DNA from: a virus
Length of the DNA stretch: 53,930 nt
IMG/VR virus record: IMGVR_UViG_3300017735_000010
Span: 1 to 53,930 of that record
Direction: 5' to 3' (one strand)
Below, piece by piece: positions 15,898 to 22,918 of the stretch. Under the pieces are notes generated by a model that saw only the letters and a list, made by a program, of their open reading frames with translations, was not told where the DNA came from and made no database searches. Made by a program: the position numbers and the translations under genes. Numbering within the stretch: position 1 is the first letter of the stretch; the number at the start of each line of letters is the position of its first letter.

Positions 15898-16659
15898 TTA
15901 ATAATTAAATTTGTCACGGAAAGCTTTTCTTATCTCCATGAAACTCTTATAATAATATTCTAAGTCATCCTTAGTGAGTTCAAAACATTGTGGCATTAAA
16001 TCTATTTCATTGGCTATCCATATCTCAGCACCATCTGCTTTTATTCCAGTTCTATCCCAATAAGCAATCCAATAGGCTGCAGTCTGTCTGAAATAATCTT
16101 GAATCCATTCTCTTCTTTTAGGTTTTCTAGAGTTTTTATAGTCAATGATTTTTACAGTACCATCTTTTAATCTTGATACATTATCCAGGGTTCCAGCAAA
16201 TTCACCACCTTTGACAGTCCATAAAAATCTTTCTGATTCTAGAACTTCATCAACCTTTCCAAAAAATCTACTATTATTGTACCAGAACTTATCGAACATT
16301 TTCCAAGCCTCATTATAGTAAAGCTGCCCATTTTCAAGATCTGTTATTTCTATAACTTCTGAATCTTTTGCTGCAGTGTCTTCTAAATAATCTCTCTTTT
16401 CTTGAGGTGAACCTGGCAGGGGTTTATATAATTCTATAAGTCGGTGCATGATGGTCCCTCTATTCATCGAAAGTTTACTGATTCTATCAGCCTCTTCTTC
16501 ACCAACCCTTTGTCGCCATTTTTCTAGGCCAGACTTATCAGCCATAGAGCCCATAACGGTTGTTACTGAGGGCAAAGTTGCTATAACTTTACCATCTTGA
16601 GTCACTTCATAAAAACGTTTTCCGTCTTCTTTATAGACTCTTTTTATTTCTTCTATCAT
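15898..16659 (-). CDS. PD-(D/E)XK nuclease, RecB/Cas4-like exonuclease family
   Basis: An ATG at 16659 is chosen over a TTG at 16680 because it overlaps the upstream stop as ATGA, giving 253 aa. Motifs: LPSVTTVM near the N-terminus, GTIMH at 68-72, FAGTLDN at 154-160 with Asp159, IIDYKNSRK with Asp173 and Lys175, and QTAAYW with Gln192. This is the full RecB-type active-site set, so it is probably an active DNA nuclease for recombination, repair or host DNA breakdown. Confidence 0.85.
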   Translation of the reverse strand: MIEEIKRVYKEDGKRFYEVTQDGKVIATLPSVTTVMGSMADKSGLEKWRQRVGEEEADRISKLSMNRGTIMHRLIELYKPLPGSPQEKRDYLEDTAAKDSEVIEITDLENGQLYYNEAWKMFDKFWYNNSRFFGKVDEVLESERFLWTVKGGEFAGTLDNVSRLKDGTVKIIDYKNSRKPKRREWIQDYFRQTAAYWIAYWDRTGIKADGAEIWIANEIDLMPQCFELTKDDLEYYYKSFMEIRKAFRDKFNY

Positions 16660-16847
16660 ATTTGAAATGAATTTGGCCAATGATTCATGAATTCATCATG
16701 AAATGGCGATTTAGGGTCATAAGGCAGGTTATCTATAAAGTAAGATACTGCATTACCATTTCTTACGATTTTAAAAATAAAGGTTTCTCCTTCTACTTCT
16801 ACCTCAAACTCCTTGATTATATCAATCTTCTTTACTTTTATCAGCAT
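16656..16847 (-). CDS. Small hypothetical protein, 63 aa
   Basis: A compact beta-rich protein (VEVEGETFIFKIVRNGNAVS) ending NHWPNSFQI. No family is recognised. It is coupled by ATGA to the RecB-like nuclease and overlaps the upstream 45-aa ORF by 26 bases. Confidence 0.6.
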   Translation of the reverse strand: MLIKVKKIDIIKEFEVEVEGETFIFKIVRNGNAVSYFIDNLPYDPKSPFHDEFMNHWPNSFQI

Positions 16848-16959
16848 TATTATCTCTAACTTTTTTTAAAATTTCTAAAAGCCATTCGTAATCTTCGTGA
16901 TTTCTAGTTGCCAATAACCTAAAAGAAATTTCGTCTGCGTATTTTTTTAAATCTTCCAT
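16822..16959 (-). CDS. Small helical protein, 45 aa
   Basis: ATG at 16959, TGA at 16822. It begins MEDLKKYADEISFRLLATRN and is acidic and helical. Overlapping reading frames and the absence of any other gene in this gap support it. No family is recognised. Confidence 0.5.
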   Translation of the reverse strand: MEDLKKYADEISFRLLATRNHEDYEWLLEILKKVRDNNADKSKED

Positions 16960-16962
16960 ATT

Positions 16963-17448
16963 TTACAATAAATTATATATAAAGTCCCAGATAATTGATA
17001 AAACACCTGTTTTCATAATAAGTTTTATGATTATATAATTCGCAAAAAGCCATGCAGAAGAACCCAATATATTTAAAATAATTGACAGCAAATCAAGTTT
17101 ATCAAGTACTGGCCAAAATATAACTAAATATGCGCCAGATCCTTTAATTTCTTGCATTTGAGGATATACAATATTTGAAAGATTCAACTCAGTCATTACA
17201 GAACCAAATCTTCCCATTTCTTTTAAAACATATGCTTGTTGAATTTCTTCAGCTGCGCCTAAAACTTCATCAGGAACATTTACAACTCCGTAAACTCTTC
17301 CTATCCAATCTACTCTTAATTCATTTTTTTCTAATAATTCTCTATTCGACTTTGATTTATTCATGAATAAAAGCCAAATTCTCATTTCTTGAAAAAAGCC
17401 AAACCAGTGTAGGAATGGGTAAAGTGCGTAATTCTTTATAAGTTTCAT
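16963..17448 (-). CDS. Membrane-associated protein, 161 aa
   Basis: A hydrophobic aromatic N-terminus (YALYPFLHWFGFFQEMRIWL) and a C-terminal third with two likely TM stretches (LLSIILNILGSSAWLFANYI and VLSIIWDFIYNLL) flank a soluble middle. No family is recognised. It is followed by the small genes leading to the RecB-like nuclease. Confidence 0.65.
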   Translation of the reverse strand: MKLIKNYALYPFLHWFGFFQEMRIWLLFMNKSKSNRELLEKNELRVDWIGRVYGVVNVPDEVLGAAEEIQQAYVLKEMGRFGSVMTELNLSNIVYPQMQEIKGSGAYLVIFWPVLDKLDLLSIILNILGSSAWLFANYIIIKLIMKTGVLSIIWDFIYNLL

Positions 17449-17480
17449 ATTTATTATATATGCTTTTTAAATTTTGTTCA

Positions 17481-17504
17481 AAAAGGGGCCGTTAAGCCCC
17501 TTAA
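17481..17504 (-). terminator. Rho-independent terminator after the H1-like gene
   Basis: On the minus strand a 7-bp GC-rich stem AAGGGGC/GCCCCTT with a 6-base loop is followed by TTTTTGAAC. It is 14 bases after the stop of the histone H1-like gene. Confidence 0.85.
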
Positions 17505-17517
17505 ATTAAAACTTCAA

Positions 17518-17712
17518 TTAAGCCTTGTTTGCTTCTGAAACAGCAACTCTTACGTTTTGAGCCAATGTCTTAATTGTTTGCATTTGCTTACGTACTCTAG
17601 TACCAGCTGCTTTGTTTCCTTTTTCACTAAATTTTGTAGCATCTTCTTGTACATCATTTAATGTAACTTGTAATTGTTCTAATAGTTCTAACATTACTTC
17701 TCGTTCACTCAT
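17518..17712 (-). CDS. Histone H1-like DNA-binding protein (Hc1 family)
   Basis: The 64-aa product contains the Hc1 core: an LLEQLQ helix, DATKFSEKGNKAAGTRVRKQ and TIKTLAQNVRVAV. The pattern K-F-x-E-K-G-N-K-A-A-G-T-R-x-R-K is characteristic of the H1-like proteins common in Bacteroidetes. It lacks the Lys/Ala-rich tail of chlamydial Hc1. It probably binds or compacts DNA (phage DNA, host nucleoid or both). The gene stands alone with a strong terminator, which suggests high expression. It is probably host-derived. Confidence 0.85.
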   Translation of the reverse strand: MSEREVMLELLEQLQVTLNDVQEDATKFSEKGNKAAGTRVRKQMQTIKTLAQNVRVAVSEANKA

Positions 17713-17766
17713 TTTTTAAATTTTAAAAGTTATGGTTTTTATATAAGGTTTTTAGATTTTGTTTAA

Positions 17767-17797
17767 AACAAAAAAGCCCTAAATTAATAGAGCTTTG
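17767..17797 (-). terminator. Terminator after tRNA-Ala
   Basis: On the minus strand AAAGC-T-CT / AG-G-GCTTT forms a hairpin with one internal mismatch, then TTTTTTGTTTT. It lies just downstream of the tRNA. Confidence 0.7.
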
Positions 17798-17800
17798 TTG

Positions 17801-17874
17801 TGGAGGATATCAGAGTCGAACTGATGACCCCTTGCGTGCAAGGCAAGTGCTCTAGCCAGCTGAGCTAATCCCCC
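17801..17874 (-). tRNA. tRNA-Ala, anticodon TGC
   Basis: The minus strand folds into a full cloverleaf: acceptor GGGGGAT/ATCCTCC (one G-T pair), D arm GCTC...GAGC, anticodon stem CTTGC/GCAAG with loop CTTGCAC (anticodon TGC), a 5-base variable region and T arm ATCAG-TTCGACT-CTGAT. The discriminator is A and the next bases are CAA, so CCA is not encoded and must be added, perhaps by the phage enzyme at 9630-10784. The tRNA starts six bases after the stop of the 101-aa gene, so it must be cut from that transcript. Confidence 0.95.
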
Positions 17875-17880
17875 GAACGG

Positions 17881-18186
17881 TTATTTTTTATCTTCTTTTT
17901 CAGCGTCAGAAGGAAGTTCTTCTTTCAACATATTATCGATTGAAAATCTAATACTTGCAGCTAATTGTTGAATTGCTTCTTCTTCTGAATCTGTTTGATA
18001 GATTCTAAGAGTTCCATAACTGTTAACTAACTGATCGATTGAAAGACCTTTCTGCCAATCTTTTGTTTCAACTGCTAAAACTTCGTTATCTTCTCCATCC
18101 CTAGCTAAAAATATTTTGACTTCTTCGGTTAATGATTCTCTAACCGTATTTAAGATAGTATCTAATATGTGTTCTTTTTCTGCCAT
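17881..18186 (-). CDS. Acidic hypothetical protein, 101 aa
   Basis: The protein is acidic and mixed alpha/beta (ESLTEEVKIFLARDGEDNEV, then LRIYQTDSEEEAIQQLAASI), with a charged tail. No family is recognised. It is transcribed with the tRNA directly downstream and has a late motif 20 bases upstream, which would put the tRNA under late control unless another promoter exists. Confidence 0.65.
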   Translation of the reverse strand: MAEKEHILDTILNTVRESLTEEVKIFLARDGEDNEVLAVETKDWQKGLSIDQLVNSYGTLRIYQTDSEEEAIQQLAASIRFSIDNMLKEELPSDAEKEDKK

Positions 18187-18205
18187 TGTTTTTCTTTTTG
18201 TTTTA

Positions 18206-18214
18206 TTATATATC
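18206..18214 (-). promoter_or_regulatory. Late-promoter-like motif GATATATAA
   Basis: GATATATAATAAAACAAAAA on the minus strand, 20 bases before the ATG at 18186. Confidence 0.55.
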
Positions 18215-18234
18215 CTTTTTTTATTTTGTTTTAC

Positions 18235-18954
18235 TTACTCTTTTAACATCCACTCATAAATAGTTCCATAAAGTTCTTTTTCAATATCTTTAAAATTATT
18301 TAATTTTTCTTTTAATAAAATATTTGACCACTGATTTTTCTTAGCATGAAAATTATGCCTTTTTCGTTCATATTTGTAATCTTCAAAAATATTATAAAAC
18401 TTGGTTATTTTATCTGCTGCATTTCTAGTGTCAACATTTAACTCCTTTTCATAATCAATGTGTATGGTGTTTGGTTTTGTATATTCTTGAATAGCGCTGT
18501 TTGTCAGATCCATTCTTTGGAAAATGTTAAAAATTGATTTAACTTTATTTTCATCAATTGTTACTGTTTTTGAACCTTTTATTTTTCTAGCTTTTTTAAA
18601 ATGTCCACTTGAAAGTATGGCTAAATAATTATTTCTTTTGATTGTTACAAAGTCAAATTTATCTGATAGCATTTCTATACCTTCGCGGAGGTCAACTTTA
18701 AGACCTAAAAAATGCATTGGTTTAATATGTATTAAAAGAAGCTTTCCTTCTTTTTCAGCAGATTTTATCATTTTACTAATATGGTCATTGTACCAGTGAG
18801 CATCTCCATCTTTAAGATAACCATTATAATGTTCTCTATTAACATTTAAAGGCTCTTTATTCTCATGAAACCAAAAATTAGAATTGTTTAATAATTGGTC
18901 AACAATAGCATTTGTACCAGAACAACCATAAGATATGATAGCAATATGTTTCAT
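18235..18954 (-). CDS. Sulfotransferase-like protein 1 (Stf0/NodH-type)
   Basis: The N-terminal strand-loop-helix HIAIISYGCSGTNAIVDQLL fits the PAPS 5'-phosphosulfate loop. VTIKRNNYLAILSS at about 102-115 fits the 3'-phosphate-binding motif (R, then S) of Stf0/NodH-like enzymes. At 239 aa it is typical of small bacterial sulfotransferases. It would move sulfate from PAPS to an acceptor, probably a glycan given its neighbours; no PAPS-making genes are visible. It follows the next sulfotransferase gene by two bases. Confidence 0.72.
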   Translation of the reverse strand: MKHIAIISYGCSGTNAIVDQLLNNSNFWFHENKEPLNVNREHYNGYLKDGDAHWYNDHISKMIKSAEKEGKLLLIHIKPMHFLGLKVDLREGIEMLSDKFDFVTIKRNNYLAILSSGHFKKARKIKGSKTVTIDENKVKSIFNIFQRMDLTNSAIQEYTKPNTIHIDYEKELNVDTRNAADKITKFYNIFEDYKYERKRHNFHAKKNQWSNILLKEKLNNFKDIEKELYGTIYEWMLKE

Positions 18955-18956
18955 TT

Positions 18957-19757
18957 TTATTCGTATTTTTTATAAATAAAAGAATCTATATGATTCAATT
19001 CTCTTAATTGAGTATATAGCTCTTTCGGTATTTCATATGTTTTAGTAGATACATTCTTTCTAGTCGTATCCCATACTATTTCTTTATTTATTATAGAGCT
19101 AATATCGTTTTTTATAGAATTTACATTTTTTGTGGTGTAAACTTTATCTAAAAAATCATAAGTCTCTATTACGTCTTCTTGCATAATATCTATTTTTTGA
19201 TGTGGCCATAAATTAGAATGATTATGTAATAGATATTTGGACTGCGCATTATGTTGAGACTTTGTTTTTATTTGTCTTTGAATATCTGTATCGTTATTTC
19301 TGTTATTTGCTTGATAATTAATTTTGGATTCTATAAAACTTACAGTTTCTCTAATACATGTAAAAAGAAAAAGTTTACCGCCGGTGGATTCAACAGCTGT
19401 TCTTAATTTTATTAATTTATCTTTTAAATCAAATATACCAGGATATCCCATGTGATGATGAACATAGACAGTATCGAATCTGCTATTAATTATATTGTCT
19501 AAAAAATCGTTTATTTGTCTGCTACACTCATTTCTTACTCCGAGATCTTTAAGAGATGAAACAGGAAGTCTATTAAAATTGTAACAAATACTCTTTCCTG
19601 TTTTATCTTTTAGATTTTTATTATTTTTGAGTAATTCTATTTCTGATTCTAAATATGGGCTTTTTGGATGAATATTGCTATCAGCGTTTTGTTGCAAATT
19701 CCTAGCAATGAAAGTTCCGGCGCATTTAGGTAAATGATAATAGTAAATTAAATTCAT
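18957..19757 (-). CDS. Sulfotransferase-like protein 2
   Basis: YYYHLPKCAGTFIARNL at 5-21 is a near-perfect 5'-phosphosulfate loop (H-x-P-K-x-A-G-T). CIRETVSFIESK at about 133-144 fits the 3'-phosphate motif with Arg and Ser. The 266-aa length is normal for the sulfotransferase_2-like group that acts on carbohydrates. It overlaps the third sulfotransferase gene by an ATGA, so the genes are translationally coupled. Confidence 0.78.
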   Translation of the reverse strand: MNLIYYYHLPKCAGTFIARNLQQNADSNIHPKSPYLESEIELLKNNKNLKDKTGKSICYNFNRLPVSSLKDLGVRNECSRQINDFLDNIINSRFDTVYVHHHMGYPGIFDLKDKLIKLRTAVESTGGKLFLFTCIRETVSFIESKINYQANNRNNDTDIQRQIKTKSQHNAQSKYLLHNHSNLWPHQKIDIMQEDVIETYDFLDKVYTTKNVNSIKNDISSIINKEIVWDTTRKNVSTKTYEIPKELYTQLRELNHIDSFIYKKYE

Positions 19758-20446
19758 GAATATCCCAGTTTTTTTTCTGTATTAGAATTAAAATATCCAT
19801 GCCTTCTAATAAAGTCGATGTCTATATAATGAACATTATTTGATTTAATAAACTTCTTACTTTTATTCTTTTTATAATATTCGATTTTGGCGATATTGTG
19901 GTGCTTTCTTTTTATTTTAAATTTATTTTCTATATTTTTTAAAGTGTTTATGTAATCATCTCTAAGATCTTCATATTTTATTAAAATATAGTTATCGACT
20001 AAACTTGGCATAGTATTACATAAATAATCTAACTTAACTTCTCTGCACTCAAATATATTTTTATATCTATTTCCTGTTTTAATATTTCTATCTTCGATAA
20101 TTTCAGAATTTAGTTTTTTTGTAACTCCCTTAACATTTTCTTCAAGATGTTGCCACTTTGTATTTTCATTATTGATACTAAAAAACTCATCGTTTAAAAA
20201 TCCGTAAATGTCAGTATAATATTCTAAGTGCCATGGCTTCTTATAAAGGCTATTAAGCCATTCATGTGGGTCTCTAACAATTCCTATAAATAAAGTTTCG
20301 TTGGTATTTATTAATTGGTCATGGCCAAAAAAATGTTTCCAGCCAAAATCCCAAGTTAATTCAATATTAAAATTGTAATTTATTGCTTCCTCTAAAAAAG
20401 AAGTTCCAGAGGCTCTTTCGCCATAAATTGTATAATTTTTAATCAT
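19754..20446 (-). CDS. Sulfotransferase-like protein 3
   Basis: IYGERASGTSFLEEAIN at 7-23 is a P-loop-like PAPS motif, and GIVRDPHEWLNSLYKKPW at about 54-71 is a strong match to the 3'-phosphate motif (R-D-P-x-x-W-x-x-S). The rest is Lys/Asn-rich. It is distinct in sequence from its two neighbours, so the trio is either ancient paralogues or separate acquisitions. It overlaps the glycosyltransferase-like gene by eight bases. Confidence 0.75.
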   Translation of the reverse strand: MIKNYTIYGERASGTSFLEEAINYNFNIELTWDFGWKHFFGHDQLINTNETLFIGIVRDPHEWLNSLYKKPWHLEYYTDIYGFLNDEFFSINNENTKWQHLEENVKGVTKKLNSEIIEDRNIKTGNRYKNIFECREVKLDYLCNTMPSLVDNYILIKYEDLRDDYINTLKNIENKFKIKRKHHNIAKIEYYKKNKSKKFIKSNNVHYIDIDFIRRHGYFNSNTEKKLGYS

Positions 20447-21332
20447 ATTTTCCTTCTCTAATTTCTTTTATTAAATTAAATAAACCGCTTAATCTATTTA
20501 AAAAATTGGTATATGAATCATCCATGGTTTTATTATAATGGCTAAGGCGTATTATCCTACCTGTAATTAAGTGTTTGACGTCTTCCTTTGGCCTGTCTTT
20601 AATACCAAATAGTACATCGCTATTTTTCCAAATATCCCAAATTCCAGGAATATTTAAAACTCTAAGAAGTTCTGCCTTATCGCCGACGCCATATGTCATA
20701 TTTGAATTAAAAGTAATCTTTGATGTGTTTTTAAAAATCAATTGAGGTTCTTTCTTTTGATATTTATTTAGTTTTTCTGGTAAAAATATGTCATCATTTG
20801 AATGAATTCTTATCTGTGGAATAGCAATATATTCGACACTGCTGTCTACATTTGTTAAGATACTATTGAAATCTTCTAGTAAAAATGAATTAGAATCTAA
20901 AATAAAGCTCCACTTATATTTCTTTTTGCAATAGTCAAGCGCAAAATTTCTAGCACCGTTAATATTAATAACGTATCTATTTAGGTATTTGAGACTTTCA
21001 TAAATCTCTCTTTGTCGATATTTATTTTTTAAAATATTTTTAAGTGTTTTTGAATCACTCCATTTTTTACAAACATCTTCAATTTCATACCATTTATCGA
21101 AATCTTCTTTTAAAAATTTTATCTCTAGATAATCAGTGTTGTATTTATTTAAAAGATTGATTATTCTTTTGCGCTTTTCTTTATTTACAATCCTATTTAG
21201 AATATAGAGTTTATCAGTGTTTTGGAAATCTTGTTCGTGTGTTAATGTAAATTCTAAATTTGAAAAAGTTTGATTTTCTCCATGAATACCGCTAAGATCG
21301 TTACCAAGTATGCGTACAATGCAATTTTTCAT
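20439..21332 (-). CDS. Glycosyltransferase-like protein (GT-A type, distant)
   Basis: An ATG at 21332 (MKNCIVRILGNDL) is preferred over a TTG three codons earlier. The middle has INGARNFALDYCKKKYKWSF, then ILDSNSFLLEDF. This resembles the ARNxAL helix and the 'DGDxxL' acidic strand of GT-A enzymes such as GT2, though the canonical DxD reads DSN. It is probably a glycosyltransferase or relative acting with the sulfotransferases. It heads their operon and has a late motif 29 bases upstream. Confidence 0.6.
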   Translation of the reverse strand: MKNCIVRILGNDLSGIHGENQTFSNLEFTLTHEQDFQNTDKLYILNRIVNKEKRKRIINLLNKYNTDYLEIKFLKEDFDKWYEIEDVCKKWSDSKTLKNILKNKYRQREIYESLKYLNRYVININGARNFALDYCKKKYKWSFILDSNSFLLEDFNSILTNVDSSVEYIAIPQIRIHSNDDIFLPEKLNKYQKKEPQLIFKNTSKITFNSNMTYGVGDKAELLRVLNIPGIWDIWKNSDVLFGIKDRPKEDVKHLITGRIIRLSHYNKTMDDSYTNFLNRLSGLFNLIKEIREGKYD

Positions 21333-21360
21333 TTTAAACAATGTATATTCTGAGTGAATA

Positions 21361-21369
21361 TTATATATC
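21361..21369 (-). promoter_or_regulatory. Late-promoter-like motif GATATATAA for the glycan operon
   Basis: GATATATAATATTCACTCAG on the minus strand, 29 bases before the ATG at 21332. It overlaps the stop codon of the small upstream gene. Confidence 0.55.
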
Positions 21370-21528
21370 CTGTTTATTTTCTACAATTTCCCACTTAAAA
21401 GCTTCTCTATTTCTTTGATATTGTTCCATATAAAATTCTAAAGAACTTTCTGTTAAAGCCTCTACTTCTATGATAGAAGTTTCTCCTGAAACATAATAGG
21501 TTATTTTTATGAGTTTACTATTTTTCAA
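21361..21528 (-). CDS. Small hypothetical protein, 55 aa (TTG start)
   Basis: The frame is open from a TTG at 21528 that overlaps the end of the 61-aa gene. The protein reads (M)KNSKLIKITYYVSGETS and continues with EALTESSLEFYMEQYQRNRE, a plausible small alpha/beta domain. The last two codons and stop (GAT ATA TAA) are the late-promoter motif of the next operon. The alternative start makes this less certain. Confidence 0.5.
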   Translation of the reverse strand: MKNSKLIKITYYVSGETSIIEVEALTESSLEFYMEQYQRNREAFKWEIVENKQDI

Positions 21529-21703
21529 TGCAATGAGTGTTTAGTATTTCGTCTATTTCTTTTGTCGTAAGAGTATCTAAGTACTTAGTATCGATTCTTA
21601 ATTTCTTTTTTAAGAAATGCTCTTCTATTAAAATTATTTTCATAGCTCTAGAGTTTAATCTTACTAACATCTCTACTTCTTTTTCTGTTAAATCTTTATC
21701 CAT
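21518..21703 (-). CDS. Small helical protein, 61 aa
   Basis: Starts MDKDLTEKEVEMLVRLNSRA and is helical and charged throughout. It begins two bases after the sigma-factor gene and so is cotranscribed with it. A sigma-associated or anti-sigma role is possible from position but nothing in the sequence shows it. Confidence 0.6.
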   Translation of the reverse strand: MDKDLTEKEVEMLVRLNSRAMKIILIEEHFLKKKLRIDTKYLDTLTTKEIDEILNTHCIEK

Positions 21704-21705
21704 TT

Positions 21706-22305
21706 TTAAATATTTTCTGCGATTAATACTTTACCTCTACGAATTCTGTTTTTAACAGTTTGAAGATTAACGTTGTGCTTATCTGCAATATCTTCATATT
21801 TCATGTTTTTGATAAGACGGTCTTCCATGATACCTTTATACATTGGCTTTAAATCATTGATTGCTTTAAGAGCTCCATAATACTGGTCCATGATTTCTTC
21901 ATCTTCCATAATAAAGTCTTCTTCAGTTTTTTGTTCAAAACTTGCAATTAGACCTGAGATAGAATCATTAACAACTCCACTGCTTGAAAGCTGAACTCCA
22001 GCATCTCTCATTCCATCTAGAGAAGACTTTTTGTTTCTTTCTCTAATATAAGCAAGAGACTCATTGAATGCAATTTTATATAACCAAGTTGTGATTTGCC
22101 ATTCTGGATTGTATTGGTCTATTTTAGTCCACAATTTTACTAGAGTATTAGAAAGTAAATCTTCAGCCACTTCGCTGTCTTTTACCATTTTGAATATGTA
22201 ATTCTTTAGACCTGGTTTAACTCTTAAATAGAGCTTGTTATAGTCTTTTTCTGTTCGTGTGTTGTAGAAGTTTTCTCCTAATTCTCTGTAAGTCGCTTGT
22301 TTCAT
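21706..22305 (-). CDS. Phage sigma factor, ECF-like (functional analogue of T4 gp55 suspected)
   Basis: Region 2 is seen at about 25-95: NYIFKMVKDSEVAEDLLSNT, LVKLWTKI and ITTWLYKIAFNESLAYIRER, the typical ECF core-binding and -10-melting helices. Region 4 is at about 140-199: DLKPMYKGIMEDRLI, then YEDIADKHNVNLQTVKNRIR, a helix-turn-helix. Length (199 aa) fits group 4 sigma factors. It would direct host RNA polymerase to phage promoters, probably the GATATATAA late set; that link is inference. The gene itself follows promoter element D. Confidence 0.88.
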   Translation of the reverse strand: MKQATYRELGENFYNTRTEKDYNKLYLRVKPGLKNYIFKMVKDSEVAEDLLSNTLVKLWTKIDQYNPEWQITTWLYKIAFNESLAYIRERNKKSSLDGMRDAGVQLSSSGVVNDSISGLIASFEQKTEEDFIMEDEEIMDQYYGALKAINDLKPMYKGIMEDRLIKNMKYEDIADKHNVNLQTVKNRIRRGKVLIAENI

Positions 22306-22323
22306 ATTTTTTATGTTTTTTAA

Positions 22324-22383
22324 TTATAGTATAAATATAACAAAAATAAACGACATAAAAAAACTTTATGGCATTTATTTTCA
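22324..22383 (-). promoter_or_regulatory. Conserved early/middle promoter-like element, copy D
   Basis: The minus strand carries GAAAATAAATGCCATAAAGT, TTTTTTATGTCGTTTATTTT and TGTTATATTTATACTATAA, 19 bases before the sigma-factor ATG. Confidence 0.75.
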
Positions 22384-22390
22384 ATTTTTT

Positions 22391-22918
22391 TTATCCTATT
22401 TCATTGAGAAGACCTAGTATTGATTCTAAATCTTGTGGTTTATAGTTACATTGCTCTACGCTGCAATTAATAACTTTATTTTTGGGATTAGTTTTGTATT
22501 TTCTATTTGGATACCCAACAATATTATAAGATCCCTTGGATTTGTTTTTCCATTCCTTTAAAGGCCAATATGAGTAAACTCTGTTTTTTTCAGCATCGAA
22601 ACAGACGTCATCAATAATTTTGACTTTTTCAGGTAGCGTATCTTTTTGCCAAAGCTCTAATAAAGGAGCATCTGTTTCTGCTTGAATAAAATAAATTTCT
22701 CGGCCATTAAGAGCCATTACTGAATCATAGGCTGTTTTAGGGTCCCATGCAAAGTTACCTAAATGATATACAACGTCTCTGTTCGTAACAGTATCGTTCC
22801 AATTCTTAATTAGAGTTTCTGTCATTTCATCAACATTCTTGAAAGGCCGTTTCCATTTTCCAATGGCAGAAGGCCTTCCAAGTTGCATGTTTGATGTGAT
22901 ATAAGTTTTACTTTCCAT
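22391..22918 (-). CDS. Calcineurin-like metallophosphoesterase homologue with metal ligands lost (predicted pseudoenzyme)
   Basis: The scaffold matches small metallophosphoesterases closely: RPFKNVDEMTETLIKNWND at 24-42, VVYHLGNFAW at 49-58, LNG at 70-72 and a C-terminal CNYKPQDLESI. Every usual metal-binding position is changed: TSDTH is TSN10-M-Q12, GDF is G-N55-F, GNHD is A80-E81-T82-D83, the SHYP His is Tyr117, and GHxH is G135-Y136-P-N138. Catalysis is therefore unlikely, but a preserved fold suggests a binding role (decoy, inhibitor or partner). It overlaps the nuclease-like gene by one base and ends a three-gene late operon. Confidence 0.8.
   Translation of the reverse strand: MESKTYITSNMQLGRPSAIGKWKRPFKNVDEMTETLIKNWNDTVTNRDVVYHLGNFAWDPKTAYDSVMALNGREIYFIQAETDAPLLELWQKDTLPEKVKIIDDVCFDAEKNRVYSYWPLKEWKNKSKGSYNIVGYPNRKYKTNPKNKVINCSVEQCNYKPQDLESILGLLNEIG

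Noticed and set aside
16660-16680. TTG start for the RecB-like nuclease
   Set aside because: An ATGA overlap at 16656-16659 gives a normal coupled start.
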